This document shows, in pieces, positions 53,233 to 63,224 of a stretch of DNA of 64,000 nucleotides. Numbering within the stretch: position 1 is the stretch's first letter; each line of letters opens with the position of its first letter. The position numbers and the translations under genes were made by a program. The stretch is from Adiantum capillus-veneris (Eukaryota; Streptophyta; Polypodiopsida; Polypodiales; Pteridaceae). The stretch lies in the NCBI GenBank assembly GCA_014529385.2, contig CM043946.1, positions 37,770,058 to 37,834,057 on the forward strand, in the 5' to 3' direction. Under the pieces are notes generated by a model that was given only the letters and a program-made list of their open reading frames with translations, was not told where the DNA came from and searched no databases.

Positions 53233-54571
53233 CACTAGGTTGGTAACCTAACAGGACATAAAAGTGTCCTTTCAGGGTTTTGAAAAAAACCTCCAAAACC
53301 ATAGTAGATCCACTCATTTTGTAAAATCCTTTCATGAGGTTATAGGTCAAGGACTACTACACATTGAAAAAATAAGAAACTTGTAAAATGTTTCATATTT
53401 TGGTCACACCAAGCCTCCAAAGTTGATGGACCAGTATATTTTCATCAAAACAGTCATTTCTTACGTTTTGTTGCATAAAAATAAGATTAGGGATTTTTGT
53501 AGGACTTGAGATAAAATCCCTAGTTAACTTCAATGGGTTGGTGATGAGAACATATGATTGCTTCTCACTTACTATTTTTTGTTTTGCCAAAAGAAATAGG
53601 TACAAAAAAGTTGAATTTTTACCATTCTGCAAACCTATCATCAATGTTTCTATAGCCACGCTCAATACAAATAATATATGCATCTTTTCTTAGTTCCCTA
53701 TTGTCCTTTAGGCTCATAAGGAGCCATGGAGCATGTCAAAAGAATAATATATCTCTTACCAAGGGGAATCTTGGGGACAAAAATGAAGTGCTAAATACAG
53801 CAAACATGAAAAAACTGGGTTCAACATTATGAGTTGTAGAATCCCATAGAAACTATTCAATATCTAGCCAAATTTGATCCTTATGACTAGATATGGTTAC
53901 TACCTACAAAATGCATGTAGTTGTCACAAGAAACTAGCAATATTGAAAAAGCTATACTTGATATACTAGAATGTTTCGTTTTCTTCTATAATTGAAAAAA
54001 TCAACCATCGTTGTCTACTATGCAAAATAGGGTATTAGGTGCCCCAAAACTCAAGGAATATTAGCTTTATGTTACAATATGCGACATAGAAAATCAAAAG
54101 TGCATTTGGATATCATGAAAGCCACCAAAAAAATCATAGAAGAGCTAAAATTGGCTAAAAAACAGGATTTGACAATTTTTGTAATTTGGTCATAACTTAC
54201 AACTTTAACATTTATTTCTCCCTAGAAGCATCAGGACATGTTGAGGACTACTAAAGATAGTTCTCTAGCATTATAGACCTCACAAACATGAATTCTAGAG
54301 TGGTATAGTTGCAAAAAGTTGAAAAAAGCCAAAAACAGGACCCGTTTTTTCACACAGTTTAGGTTGTGAAATGTTGTGCAAGGACAAGGTTAAAGATGGA
54401 ATTGATATTCCAAAAAAATGTCGAGTTTTTTTCAGCTCATGAGACAACTTTCTAGACAGATAGCACCTCAAAATCCATTTTGAAACTCTTGACATAATTC
54501 AAGGAAAATGGTCACTTAACAGGACATAAAAGTGTCCCAGGACATAAAAGTGTCCCATTACCAACCTAGTG
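53233..54571 (+). mobile_element. TTAA-flanked DNA element, 1339 bp (best copy)
   Basis: Starts CACTAGGTTGGTAACCTAAC and ends TTACCAACCTAGTG, a 14-bp perfect terminal inverted repeat (CACTAGGTTGGTAA). TTAA precedes it (53229-53232); on the right TTAA follows after one extra A (54573-54576). The uninterrupted LTR at 43388 has one TTAA there. GGACATAAAAGTGTCC is near the left end once and twice in tandem near the right end. TTAA duplication is the hallmark of piggyBac elements, whose ends are usually CCC-type. Classical CACTA elements duplicate 3 bp. The family is therefore unassigned. Confidence 0.9.
53393..53683 (-). CDS. Short ORF of the TTAA-flanked element (second copy)
   Basis: A 96-codon frame (SVAIETLMIGLQNGKNSTFL ... 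RNDCFDENILVHQLWRLGVT) is kept at the same place in the copy at 22319-22585. Differences are few and mostly conservative. There is no known domain. It is too short for a transposase, so the element is non-autonomous in any case. Confidence 0.3.
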   Translation of the reverse strand: MHILFVLSVAIETLMIGLQNGKNSTFLYLFLLAKQKIVSEKQSYVLITNPLKLTRDFISSPTKIPNLIFMQQNVRNDCFDENILVHQLWRLGVTKI

Positions 54572-54612
54572 ATTAACCACTGCTAGTTAACAGTTCATTT
54601 CCATCTCACATC

Positions 54613-55157
54613 TGTTTTAACACTGAGCATTGAGTCTTGATGATTCTTATTGCAATTAGCACACCATTACTTTTGCAATTATGCAATGAATGGCACACAC
54701 ATATTTCCACCCTAGCCATAGCTAGGCTGATCATTTGGTTTCAAAGACTATGATGGCTAATCTCCATTTCTTAGCCTAATTTGAATCTTAGGAATTATCT
54801 CCTATGCTAGGCCAAGTAATCCCCTTCTCACATTATTGGGTTGAATTAAATTATTATTACGTTTGTACTTAGGATTAGGATTAGCATTAAACCATCCCTT
54901 TCTTATTCAAGCTCATTTTTGGATATGCAGATGTGCCACTTTCCTTAGCGAGTTGATGAAAAGGATCCTATTTTTTCTTGCTTGATCTAAAAGACTTTGA
55001 GGTTTCATCTATATTTGGTGATACATTTGGGCTTAGAGGAAAGGTCAATTTGCTGAGCTATATATAGTGTCTCTATATATAGCACCATGGTCCCCTCTAT
55101 ATAAACTCATCTCGCGTAGTCATTGGACACACTTTGGGGTTTACAGATGATTGTGTC

Positions 55158-55236
<79 letters not shown>

Positions 55237-55265
55237 CTCGTCTCGTGTCGCATCTCTATTCAACA
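54613..55265 (+). repeat. Copia 5' LTR (plus strand) with a CT tract; left limit uncertain
   Basis: TATATAAA at 55098 is followed by a CT microsatellite and an LTR end CTATTCAACA at 55265, directly before a primer site. A TGTTTTAACA start at 54613 is possible but not proven. Only the LTR and PBS of this element remain. Confidence 0.5.
55158..55231. repeat. CT microsatellite, about 36 units
   Basis: Uninterrupted CTCTCT from about 55158 to 55231, lying between the TATA box and primer site of a copia LTR. Open frames on both strands here are artefacts. Confidence 0.95.
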
Positions 55266-55277
55266 TGGTATCAGAGC
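55266..55277 (+). promoter_or_regulatory. tRNA-iMet primer-binding site (plus strand)
   Basis: TGGTATCAGAGC right after CAACA. It identifies a copia 5' LTR upstream. Confidence 0.85.
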
Positions 55278-55469
55278 ATACAACGACCATGAGTTGCCAC
55301 GATGGTGTTTGTGGTGCGCACTTTGCACTAGACATCACTAGCAAAATAATCCTGCAAGCACGTTTTACTTGGCCTAGCCTCAACAGGGATGTACATCATC
55401 GGTGTAAAACATGCACATAGTGCTAGAGAGTAGGTACTAGGTGACTCATTTATGAGCACAAACTCCAAT
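55278..55469. other. Copia leader remnant, no gene seen
   Basis: About 190 bases downstream of the primer site. There is no Gag pattern before the gypsy integrase remnant begins. Confidence 0.3.
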
Positions 55470-56440
55470 CCTTTCTTTTGTACCTTTTGAGAAATGGGCA
55501 ATAGATGCCATAATTCCTCTTCCTAGAGTGTGGTTTGGTAAACAATACATTATTATGGGAGTACAAGACTACATTAGTAAATGGGCAGAAGCTGCACCAG
55601 CTACTAGGATAACAACTAAAGAAGTAGCCAAATTCATTTTCAAAAACATCACTTGCAGGATTGGTACTTCACTTGAAATCATATGACGTAGAGGGCTTAT
55701 AGGGTAGATTTAGTTGGTGAATTAATGGAACGATTGGGCATCTAGCAGCGGCACTCCACACCCTATTATCCTCAATATAATGGGCTAGTAGAGATACTAG
55801 ATGGTATGATCTGCAAAATTATCACTAAGTAGGTCAATAACAAGCCTCAAGATTGGGATAGGGAATTATTAGTATCATTATGGGCCTAAAAAACCTCTCT
55901 TGATTACACTCCATTTGAACTCATTTATGGTAAGGAGGCTATTTTACTTATTTTGGTGTAGCTAGCCAGCCTCAAACTGCTTCATACAGGAAGTGACAAC
56001 CCCAAGGAATGGCTAGAGCAATGGATACTTGACCTGGAATGCTTGGAACTACATAGAGATTATGCCATCAATTTCTAGGCCACCCAAGTAGAACTAAGAT
56101 GCCTAAAGTTTAACACAACACTTGGTGTCAAAGGTCTGATAGCGGGCATATTAGTCCTCAGCTATGTTAATCACTGTGACATGCAAGGATACTAAGTTCA
56201 TGCCAAGGTGGGAAGGCCCCTATGTCATTTTATGCAAGCATTCCAACAGTAGTTACCACCTATAAGATGTCAATGGACGCATCCACAAAACTAGAGTCAA
56301 AGGCTAAAGTATGAAGCCTTATTTAGAGGTTTAAATCAATACCATTTCTCGAATTTCTAATAGAGGATGCCTCACCCAACAAATAGTTCACCATCAAATT
56401 TTGAACCAGAGATATGAATACCTCTAGCCTTAAGGGAAAG
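55470..56440 (+). pseudogene. Ty3/gypsy integrase and 3' pol remnant
   Basis: Translation gives PFEKWAIDAIIPLPRVWFGK, QYIIMGVQDYISKWAEAAPA, TRITTKEVAKFIFKNITCRI and GTSLEII, then after stops a TPYYPQYNGLVEI-like piece and DYTPFELIYGKEAI. This is an integrase core (first Asp in AIDAI; the E-containing NG.vE) of the Athila/Tat-like type. Many stops and frame changes are present. Later pieces resemble the C-terminal 'KWEGPYVI' zone (AKVGRPLCHF). It ends near a purine tract (GGAGGGGG, 56489). Confidence 0.7.
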
Positions 56441-56808
<368 letters not shown>

Positions 56809-57110
56809 GAAAACCTCCCCACTCTCCCATGCCATCTCCCTCCCTCCTCAATTTTGTTGAAAAATTAAAACCCTCTCTCTCTCTACTCAATCACCTTTCT
56901 CTTCCTCTCTCTCACTACTCACTACATACACACACATAAACACATGCAATTACACACACACACACACACAATAACAAGCTCCATCTCTCTCTCAAAAGGG
57001 CTCCCTCCCTCTCTAACAAGCTCTCTCCCTCTCTATACACACACACAAGGAAGGAGGACACCCACACAAACTCACTCTTTTCTCCCTCTCTCCCTCGTCA
57101 TGGTAACAGA
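56809..57110. repeat. Broken CT/CA-rich sequence
   Basis: Continues the microsatellite with short CACACA and CTCTCT runs up to the chromovirus fragment. Confidence 0.8.
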
Positions 57111-57111
57111 C

Positions 57112-57537
57112 TGGAGATTGCCTGGAGATTGCCTGCACACTTGTCTTGCGCTTCTACAACATGGAACGAGATCAACCTCCCACTTACAGCTTATAGGCTT
57201 AGGCTACTCCCATGTATCATACCCTAGTTATGCACAAAACTCCCAAAAATCCCAAACAAATCCGAATATCCAAAACTCCAAACAAATTTGTAAAAGTCAA
57301 AAAAGCCAAAAAGTGGCATGACACTTTGTACTAGCACTTGCCTTTACACAATAACATCACTTAACGAACCGCTTGACGAAGGCGCCAAGCTCCGTCAACC
57401 CGGGTGTGTATATAAGGGGGTACATGATTACTCCCTACCCAAGTCCCACTCCATTATTTTTGGCAAGCTAATATAAAAGCTGTTGTGTCCTCGGTGTCAT
57501 GAGTACAGTGGGCTTCCCTCCCCCTTTCTCTCTCCCC
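57112..57537 (+). repeat. Chromovirus 3' end fragment (copy of 29510-29925)
   Basis: Starts within the last 26 codons of the chromodomain frame (CLHTCLALLQ in the frame shown by the repeat) and continues through the 3' untranslated region and LTR start. The first bases contain a small duplication of GGAGATTGCCT. It runs past the point where CACTA 2 sits in the other copy and so shows the empty site (TCTCTCCCCCCTC). Confidence 0.85.
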
Positions 57538-57678
57538 CCTCATATTGTCCCTACTCCCTCTACCCCAATCTTCAACTTCCCCTCTTCGTCCCTCGGTAGG
57601 TCCCTAGGCACCTCCCCTCATCTGGGGGGCGTCACATTGTCCATATATGAGTCACGACTCACAAGTGTCGCTGAAGTA
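57538..57678. other. LTR continuation, unassigned
   Basis: C-rich sequence that probably continues the chromovirus LTR. Nothing else is visible. Confidence 0.3.
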
Positions 57679-57960
57679 TTTTGGACACTCATTTTGATGG
57701 TTGCACACATTGTAGTGTGGTGGGTCCAAATCCTTCCTTACTAAGGCACATGTCACACACATCCGTTGGGATGTGAGTGTAGTTGAATTGGCCCAATCAC
57801 TAGCACTGCCCTTATTTTTCATGTCACATAGGGCAATGGCTTTTCCTCCAATCTGCAAGCCTGGCATGCCAAGTCATGGATGCATATAAAGCAATTTCAT
57901 CTGGCAGGTAGTACCCAACCTCCACTCATCGAATGTAGAAAGCAGCTCGTTGATTAGTCT
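57679..57960. repeat. Dispersed repeat R1, copy 2
   Basis: Matches 37437-37735 from ACACTCATTTTGATGGTTGC onward. It ends at GTCTTGGC, where the sequence downstream of the P450 fragment begins. Confidence 0.75.
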
Positions 57961-58164
57961 TGGCCCAGCTCTTAGGCGGACACCGCTCGCAAGTCCACCG
58001 CTGCTTGTGGCTGAGGGGGTTCTCTGTGCAGGCAGGGCTCCGAAGGCCATCTCGGACACATCGAGACACATCACGCATGGGCGCTGACCACGTGTGACTC
58101 TGCGCTAAGGTCGAGTTCAGACAGGCGTGGTGAGGGAGAGGCTCTTTTACTAAATTGTAGCTAC

Positions 58165-58656
58165 TCACGTTCATGAAGAGGTGAGCGGCAGCGATGCGGC
58201 GTAGGTTGCACCAGTGGGTGCCGAAGGGGGCGAAGTCAATGGCGCGAACGAAGAGGAGTTGGCAAGTAGAAGCTTTAATGGGGCGGTCAGCGAAGGTGGA
58301 GCTGTTGAGAATTTCTTTGGCAACTTCAGGGACGCTGGAGAGGATGACTCGGGTATCGCCCAAGCTAAAGGCCATGAGAGAGCGAGCAGAACACGTAGAG
58401 GCAAGCTCTGCGAGACGCATATGAGCAAGGCCCCCATCTCGAGTAAGCTCCCTATCACAGGCCACCCTGTTGGCCCCGGTATTGAAGAGGAAGAAGCTCC
58501 AGACAGGCGGCCCCAAGCATTACCCCCCGACGCTGCAGCCCAATATATCATTATTGTACAGACCCAAATCAACACCATCGTCATCACCAACATTGCTGCT
58601 TTGGAAGACTCTAGCGATGGCAGCGATGCTAGAGTGGCAATGAGAGAGATCACCAT
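58165..58656 (-). pseudogene. 5' part of a CYP78-like cytochrome P450 gene, frameshifted
   Basis: From the ATG at 58656 (GCATGG context) the frame gives a short leader, a membrane anchor (AAMLVMTMVLIWVCTIMIYW), and the proline hinge GPTGWPVIGSLLEMG. At 58431-58435 a G5 run (minus strand) puts the frame one base off. In the next frame the protein continues with GLAHMRLAELASTCSARSLM, AFSLGDTRVILSSVPEVAKE, ILNSSTFADRPIKASTCQLL and FAPFGTHWCNLRRIAAAHLF. This order and wording match plant CYP78 enzymes, ER-bound monooxygenases linked to organ growth. It covers roughly the first 160 residues of about 530; the heme-binding Cys region is absent. It ends at MN|GTGAGT, a donor-like site. Confidence 0.8.
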
Positions 58657-58714
58657 GCTTGTTCATGGGAAGCAAGAGTTGGTCCTGCAGGGCCAATATC
58701 TGCACCTGTCGCTA

Positions 58715-58760
58715 ACATTAATATATAGCTGGGCAGCTATATAATGCAGCTGAAAATTGC
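58715..58760 (-). promoter_or_regulatory. TATA-like sequences upstream of the P450 fragment
   Basis: The minus strand has ATTATATAGC near 58740 and TATATATTAA near 58725, 65-90 bases before the ATG at 58656. They could be the captured promoter. No other evidence. Confidence 0.3.
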
Positions 58761-59270
58761 GAGATGGAGTGCATCCATGTTATCGACCACCATCTACAAA
58801 TAGTTGGAGGGCAAGCACAGAGAACTAGGCAGGAGATGAACTGTGTGTAGTATTGTGGGTAGCTCTCTTCTGTGCCTTATGAGCTTAATGTCTGTGTTTG
58901 TGTGTGTGTGTGTGCACGTGGGTATGTGTGTGTGTGTGTGTGTGTGTGGGAGCTGAGAGCTAAGAGAGAGAGAGCTCATGTGTGGAGGGAAGGAGCTGCA
59001 CTTCAAGTAGAACGGCGGAGATTTACACCGCTGGCTATGAAGAGGAGTTGCCAGTCGCCGGGCATTTTTATGGACCTGGACTCGCAATGGAGCGAGTCCA
59101 GGTCTTGTCACCCACCTTTTATTCTTCACTGCATCCTGCCACAGAGGCCCACTGCACCGGTGCATGAGGATCACCTCCTCGTTTGAGGATCAGCCCAACC
59201 CCCTCGCCGTCCGGATCTTATCTGCAGATATGATCTCAATAGGAGTTAAAAGAGTTTTTAAACCTTGATT
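58761..59270. other. Intergenic stretch with TG microsatellite
   Basis: TGTGTG runs at 58892-58915 and 58922-58950. The rest has no domain. Frames on both strands (58794-59186) are short and unsupported. Confidence 0.4.
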
Positions 59271-59276
59271 ACCTTA

Positions 59277-60273
59277 TCATGAAGTAGTTTTGTCTTCAAA
59301 ACAATTCTGACAGAAACATTGAAAGATGTTGAGGCTATCATATCTACTCGATCTATTGATAGATGAACAATTTGCACATTGTTGCAGACTGCCTAGTGAA
59401 TTCCAATGCAATGGAATCAGGCCAGGTTGCAAGGTCAAGAAGGGAAGAGAAGGGTTTGAAGTAACAAAGAACATAGCTTGCTTGCAGCCCGTGCTTCTCA
59501 TTACCTAGGGAAGCAAAAGCTCCTTGCTAGGGTTTCGTATTGTGTATTGATAGCAATTACAGCTTGAATCTTTGATGAGTTTTTTGCACTCTTGTACAAA
59601 AGACTTGCAGGAAGTTGTATCTGTATTCAAGTGCTTGTAATAAGGAGAGGACTTGATTTGTGTGGCGATGCAGTCAAAGAGAGGAATCACATTCGAGGGG
59701 CCGAAGGTGAAAGCTGAGTGTGCAAAGATTTGGAGATTGATGGAAGGAGGAATATAATCACAGATGTTCACAAGAAAGGCAAGATTGTTGCTTTTGTTAT
59801 TGCTCTGGTTAAGCAGATGTGGGCTCCATGGAGATTGATGTAGCCATTGCAGGGGTATGAGGAGAGGTTTTGTGTGTAATTCTCATATGCTTTGCTAATA
59901 TTAGGAAAAAGAGGGGGACACATCCCCATCCCTATGGACGAGCTAAGGTGACTATCTATGGTGGCTTCCCAAGTTCCCTGGTAAAGCCAGGACAATGAGG
60001 GTGATCAAAGGATGGTTGGCAGTGAGAGATGAGGAAATCCAAACGCGTGTCATTACAACAATCTACGATGATGATGGGGAAAGAGATGTTAACTTTGCTG
60101 GAGGAACATGTGGTGCTGCCCTTCAAGGCCAAGCAGAATGTCTGGCTAGGGGTAGGGACAAAGTGGAGCTCGGTATTGACTACAAGTAGAGCATCATACA
60201 AGAGGAATGAGCTATTCCATGCTACAAGCCAAGATAAAGGCCTTCTTTTGGTGATCATCAAGAGCGCATTCAA
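59277..60273 (-). pseudogene. Receptor-like (WAK/LRK10-type) extracellular fragment, tentative
   Basis: Minus-strand pieces in three frames: 60273-59956 contains TTCSSSKVNISFPIIIVDCC; 59995-59768 contains LSSYPCNGYINLHGAHICLT; 59771-59277 contains YIPPSINLQIFAHSAFTFGP, SNVIPLFDCIAT and SFVQECKKLIKDSSCNCYQY. The Cys spacing and blocks like 'v.iSFPI..vdCC' and 'N.I.LF.C.AT' recall the galacturonan-binding/WAK-associated extracellular region of plant receptor kinases. No signal peptide start, transmembrane or kinase part is visible. Frame changes mean introns or decay. The family call is weak. Confidence 0.35.
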
Positions 60274-60340
60274 CGTCGGAGCATCATGATGCCGAAGTTA
60301 TTATACGAGATGGGATCATGGTGCAGGAGGTCTGAGAAAT

Positions 60341-60681
60341 TGTGAGAACTTAGAGATTAAGTTAAATGTGATTAATATCACTGTTAATTAATATGCTAAT
60401 GTCAAGACATAAGAAAGTGGAAGATAGAAATAGAGCAATGACAATAGACTGCACTTGAAGAGAGAAAGAACACCTTGTTTTAAATGAGGGCAACTAATGG
60501 GATCTATATACAAGTTGAGGGAGTGAGGATTCACATGTGAATTATAGGTTAGTGGGAATAGACACATGTTGAGACTTACATAGGTGGAAGGGGTCCATGT
60601 GGGGATTAGGTGTAAGGACTTTGGGAATAGAGGTAGGTGGAAAGAAGTCCACACTTAATAAAGTAATAAGTTACTTTTACA
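60341..60681 (-). repeat. 3' LTR of copia X family (341 bp)
   Basis: On the minus strand it begins TGTAAAAGTAACTT at 60681 and ends TCTCACA at 60341. A purine tract (TAAGGGGGGATG) precedes it. The outer flank 60336-60340 is GAAAT, the same five bases as beside the 5' LTR at 36279-36283. Confidence 0.9.
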
Positions 60682-60693
60682 TCCCCCCTTAAG
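60682..60693 (-). promoter_or_regulatory. Polypurine tract of copia X
   Basis: The minus strand reads TAAGGGGGGATG directly before the LTR start TGTAAAAG. Confidence 0.85.
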
Positions 60694-62709
60694 GGTGGAC
60701 TTCTCGTTGTAACACATTGAGATTGATGAACAAAAAAGATTTGTGAAGTAGCCATGTCGTAGATACATGCTATCCCCCCTCAATGAGAAGTTCATCCAGT
60801 AGGGGTCAAACTCAAATTACGAGATGAGGCTGTTTCGCAGGCACAAACTTGGTGAGAAAGTCAGCCCAATTCTATACAGATGGAACATATACTAGCTTGA
60901 TAAAGCCATTTAAGACTAATTCTTTCAAGAGATGAAAGCTTATCTTAATGTGTTTGAGCTTGGATGAGAAGGAAGGTGATTCTGTAAGTGTGATGGTAGA
61001 TTGATTATCACAAAAAAAGAGTGATTGGATCAGTAGAGATATTGAAGGGTAGCTTGAATTCGTTGATCAATTCAGAGATCCAAATAGCCTCACGGGAGGC
61101 AAGAGCAGCAGCAACGTATTCCGCTTCAGTAGAAGAACTTGCAATAGAAGATTGTCGTTTGGTTTGCCAAGAGATAGGACCACCAGTCAAAGTGAATACA
61201 TAGCCCCTGTAGAAAAACATCGAGGGTCGTCGCCAGCCTAGTTGGCATCAACATATCATGAAATAGAGATGGGGCTAGAGGGGTCGTAATAGTAAGTGAG
61301 GGCATAGTGTTGAGTGGTGCGTAAGTAGTGAAGGGTGCGCTTTGCAGGTTGTTTGTGCACTTTACAGGGCTTTGACATAGAGCGAGAGAGGATATGGCCT
61401 GTGTAGCAAAGATTGAAACGGGGGTAGTAGAGTGCATCAGTGTGAGTGTAGTCATGAAATTCAGGAGCAAGCTTGTGCTTAGCAGGCAAAGGGGTAAACT
61501 CAGGGGTTGAAGGAGACATACCATAGAAGAGGAGGAGTACTTCAATGTATTTAGATTGGGATAATTGGATAGATTTACCTGCTAGATCTCTTATGACTTT
61601 AATGCCGATAAAATAAGTCATAGGTCCTTTGTCGGTTACTGGGAGTTCATTAGAGATGCAATCAATTGCTTGTAGCAACATGTACTCTGATGTGCCAAGA
61701 AGAGGAATGTCTTCCACAAAGAGGCCTAAGATAGCCATGCCTTTAGAGGTATACCATATGTAGATATTGTAGTCTGCCATAAGACGTTCCCAGCCACATT
61801 TGAGCAAGTAGTGGTGCATGCGGATGTACCACTCTTGTGCAGACTGTTTTAATCCATAAATGGGCTTATGCAATTTACATACATAATTAGGGTGGTGAGG
61901 GTCTTCAAAATAAGGAGGTTGTAGCATATAGATGAGCTCTTGGAGCAAGCCATGTAAGAAGGCAGTTTTTATATCAAGTTGATGTAAAAGAAGATTAAAC
62001 TTAGCAGCTAGTGCAATAAGAAGTCGAAATGCAGTCATACCCAGTACTAGCGAATAGGTGTCAAAGTAATCCACACCTTGTTATTGAGTGAAGCCGCGAG
62101 AGCGACAAGGCGTGCCTTGTAGTGATCAACGGATCTATTGGGGTGGTATTTCTTCTTTAATAGCCATTTGCTACAGACAATTTTATGAGTCTTAAGAGGT
62201 GGCACAAGCTCCCAAGTGTTACCTTCTTTGAGGGCTTGGAGTCCATCCAATATGGCGGCGTGCCACTCCTTGCTCTCGCTAGAAGCGAGGCCATTGAGAA
62301 CAGAGAGGGGAAGGGCATCTTCAAGAGGCTCTGGTGGATGTTCAAGAATCATTTCATCACTGAGGACATCAGAGAAATTGGTGGCTTCATAGATCTCGTG
62401 AAGAGAGCGGGTGCGGCCATGCGAGCTAGAGGCAGCTTGGTCCAAGTGTATAGCCGAAGTGTGTTGTGATGGCGATGTGGCAGAAGTAGAGCTATGGGGC
62501 TGGACTTCATCGACATATGTTGGTATGGGAGTAACCGGCAAGGCTTCCTGGGAGTTACGGAAAAAAGATGGAAATTGTGAAGGTGAGACCGGTAGCGAAG
62601 GTGATGGGAGATCACAAGGTCGCGCACTGAGTGTCTGCGGTGTGATGGAAGTAGTGGCAGTTGGGATGGATGGTGTTGGTGATGGTGTCAACTATGAGGA
62701 GATGGGTGT
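60694..62709 (-). pseudogene. Copia X reverse transcriptase and RNase H (3' half of element)
   Basis: From 62691: a Pro/Ser-rich linker (TPSPTPSIPTATTSI), then SSESKEWHAAILDGLQALKE, GNTWELVPPLKTHKIVCSKW and LLKKKYHPNRSVDHYKARLV, the RT start. After a frame step at about 62070: AFRLLIALAAKFNLLLHQLD, IKTAFLHGLLQELIYMLQPP and KPIYGLKQSAQEWYIRMHHY. The YVDD motif reads FVED here (LFVEDIPLLG), so the catalytic pair is damaged. RNase H follows (61220-61008: ISWQTKRQSSIASSSTEAEY). The element is cut at 62709 by CACTA 3. It is decayed but its frames are long. Confidence 0.85.
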
Positions 62710-62771
62710 CACTACAAGAGGCTATTCATATTAGCGACGCTCACACAACGACGCTCAAAAAAAAATTTCCC

Positions 62772-62829
62772 GGCATCGCTATGAGCGTCGCAAATTTACA
62801 AGTAAATTTGCGACGCTCATAGCGACGCC
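62772..62829. repeat. 27-bp inverted repeat, subterminal in CACTA 3
   Basis: The arm at 62772-62798 (GGCATCGCTATGAGCGTCGC and following) and the arm at 62803-62829 are reverse complements with one mismatch, 4-base loop. Each arm holds CGACGCTCATAGCGA-type motifs. Confidence 0.9.
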
Positions 62830-62860
62830 GGCTGGGCTAAAAAAATAACAGAGAGCACCC

Positions 62861-62889
62861 AAAAACTCAGATCTTAGATCTGAGTTTTT
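62861..62889. repeat. 13-bp perfect inverted repeat
   Basis: AAAAACTCAGATC, TTA, GATCTGAGTTTTT. It lies 30 bases after the subterminal hairpin. Confidence 0.9.
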
Positions 62890-62915
62890 CGGCGCCCTCA
62901 AGCAAGAGCAGGTAA

Positions 62916-62917
<2 letters not shown>

Positions 62918-62956
<39 letters not shown>

Positions 62957-62959
62957 CTC

Positions 62960-62990
<31 letters not shown>

Positions 62991-63052
62991 AGAGGAAGGA
63001 GAGCCAGGTATGCTCCTTCCCTCTCCTCACTCTCATGTTCCCTTCCCCTCTT

Positions 63053-63122
<70 letters not shown>

Positions 63123-63126
63123 TGTT

Positions 63127-63182
<56 letters not shown>
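62918..63182. repeat. CT / CA / GA compound microsatellites
   Basis: (CT)n at 62922-62951, (CA)n at 62960-62985, then (CT)n at about 63047-63091, (CA)n at 63092-63119 and (AG)n at 63131-63179. The last CT and AG tracts are complementary and could pair. The many long frames on both strands here are artefacts. Confidence 0.95.
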
Positions 63183-63184
<2 letters not shown>

Positions 63185-63224
63185 TACAAATATAAACAAA
63201 AACGCACACACACATACATAAACA

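Larger units (their letters stand above)
42368..54592 (-). mobile_element. 12.2-kb pol-less LTR element (non-autonomous)
   Basis: Two related LTRs, 42368-43407 and 52241-54592 (about 1.0 kb once an inserted DNA element is removed), bound the region. The 5 bases GTTCA stand on both sides (42363-42367 and 54593-54597), a target duplication proving one insertion. LTR ends are TGTTAAC...CCAACA on the minus strand. A purine tract (GGATGGGGGGAG, minus) before the LTR at 43407 sets the orientation as minus. The interior of about 8.8 kb has degenerate frames of an unrecognised, Gag-like protein and no protease, RT or integrase. Confidence 0.9.
52241..54592 (-). repeat. 5' LTR of the 12.2-kb element, interrupted by a DNA element
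   Basis: Matches 42368-43407 on both sides of the insertion at 53233-54571. Its outer flank is GTTCA (54593-54597). Confidence 0.9.
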
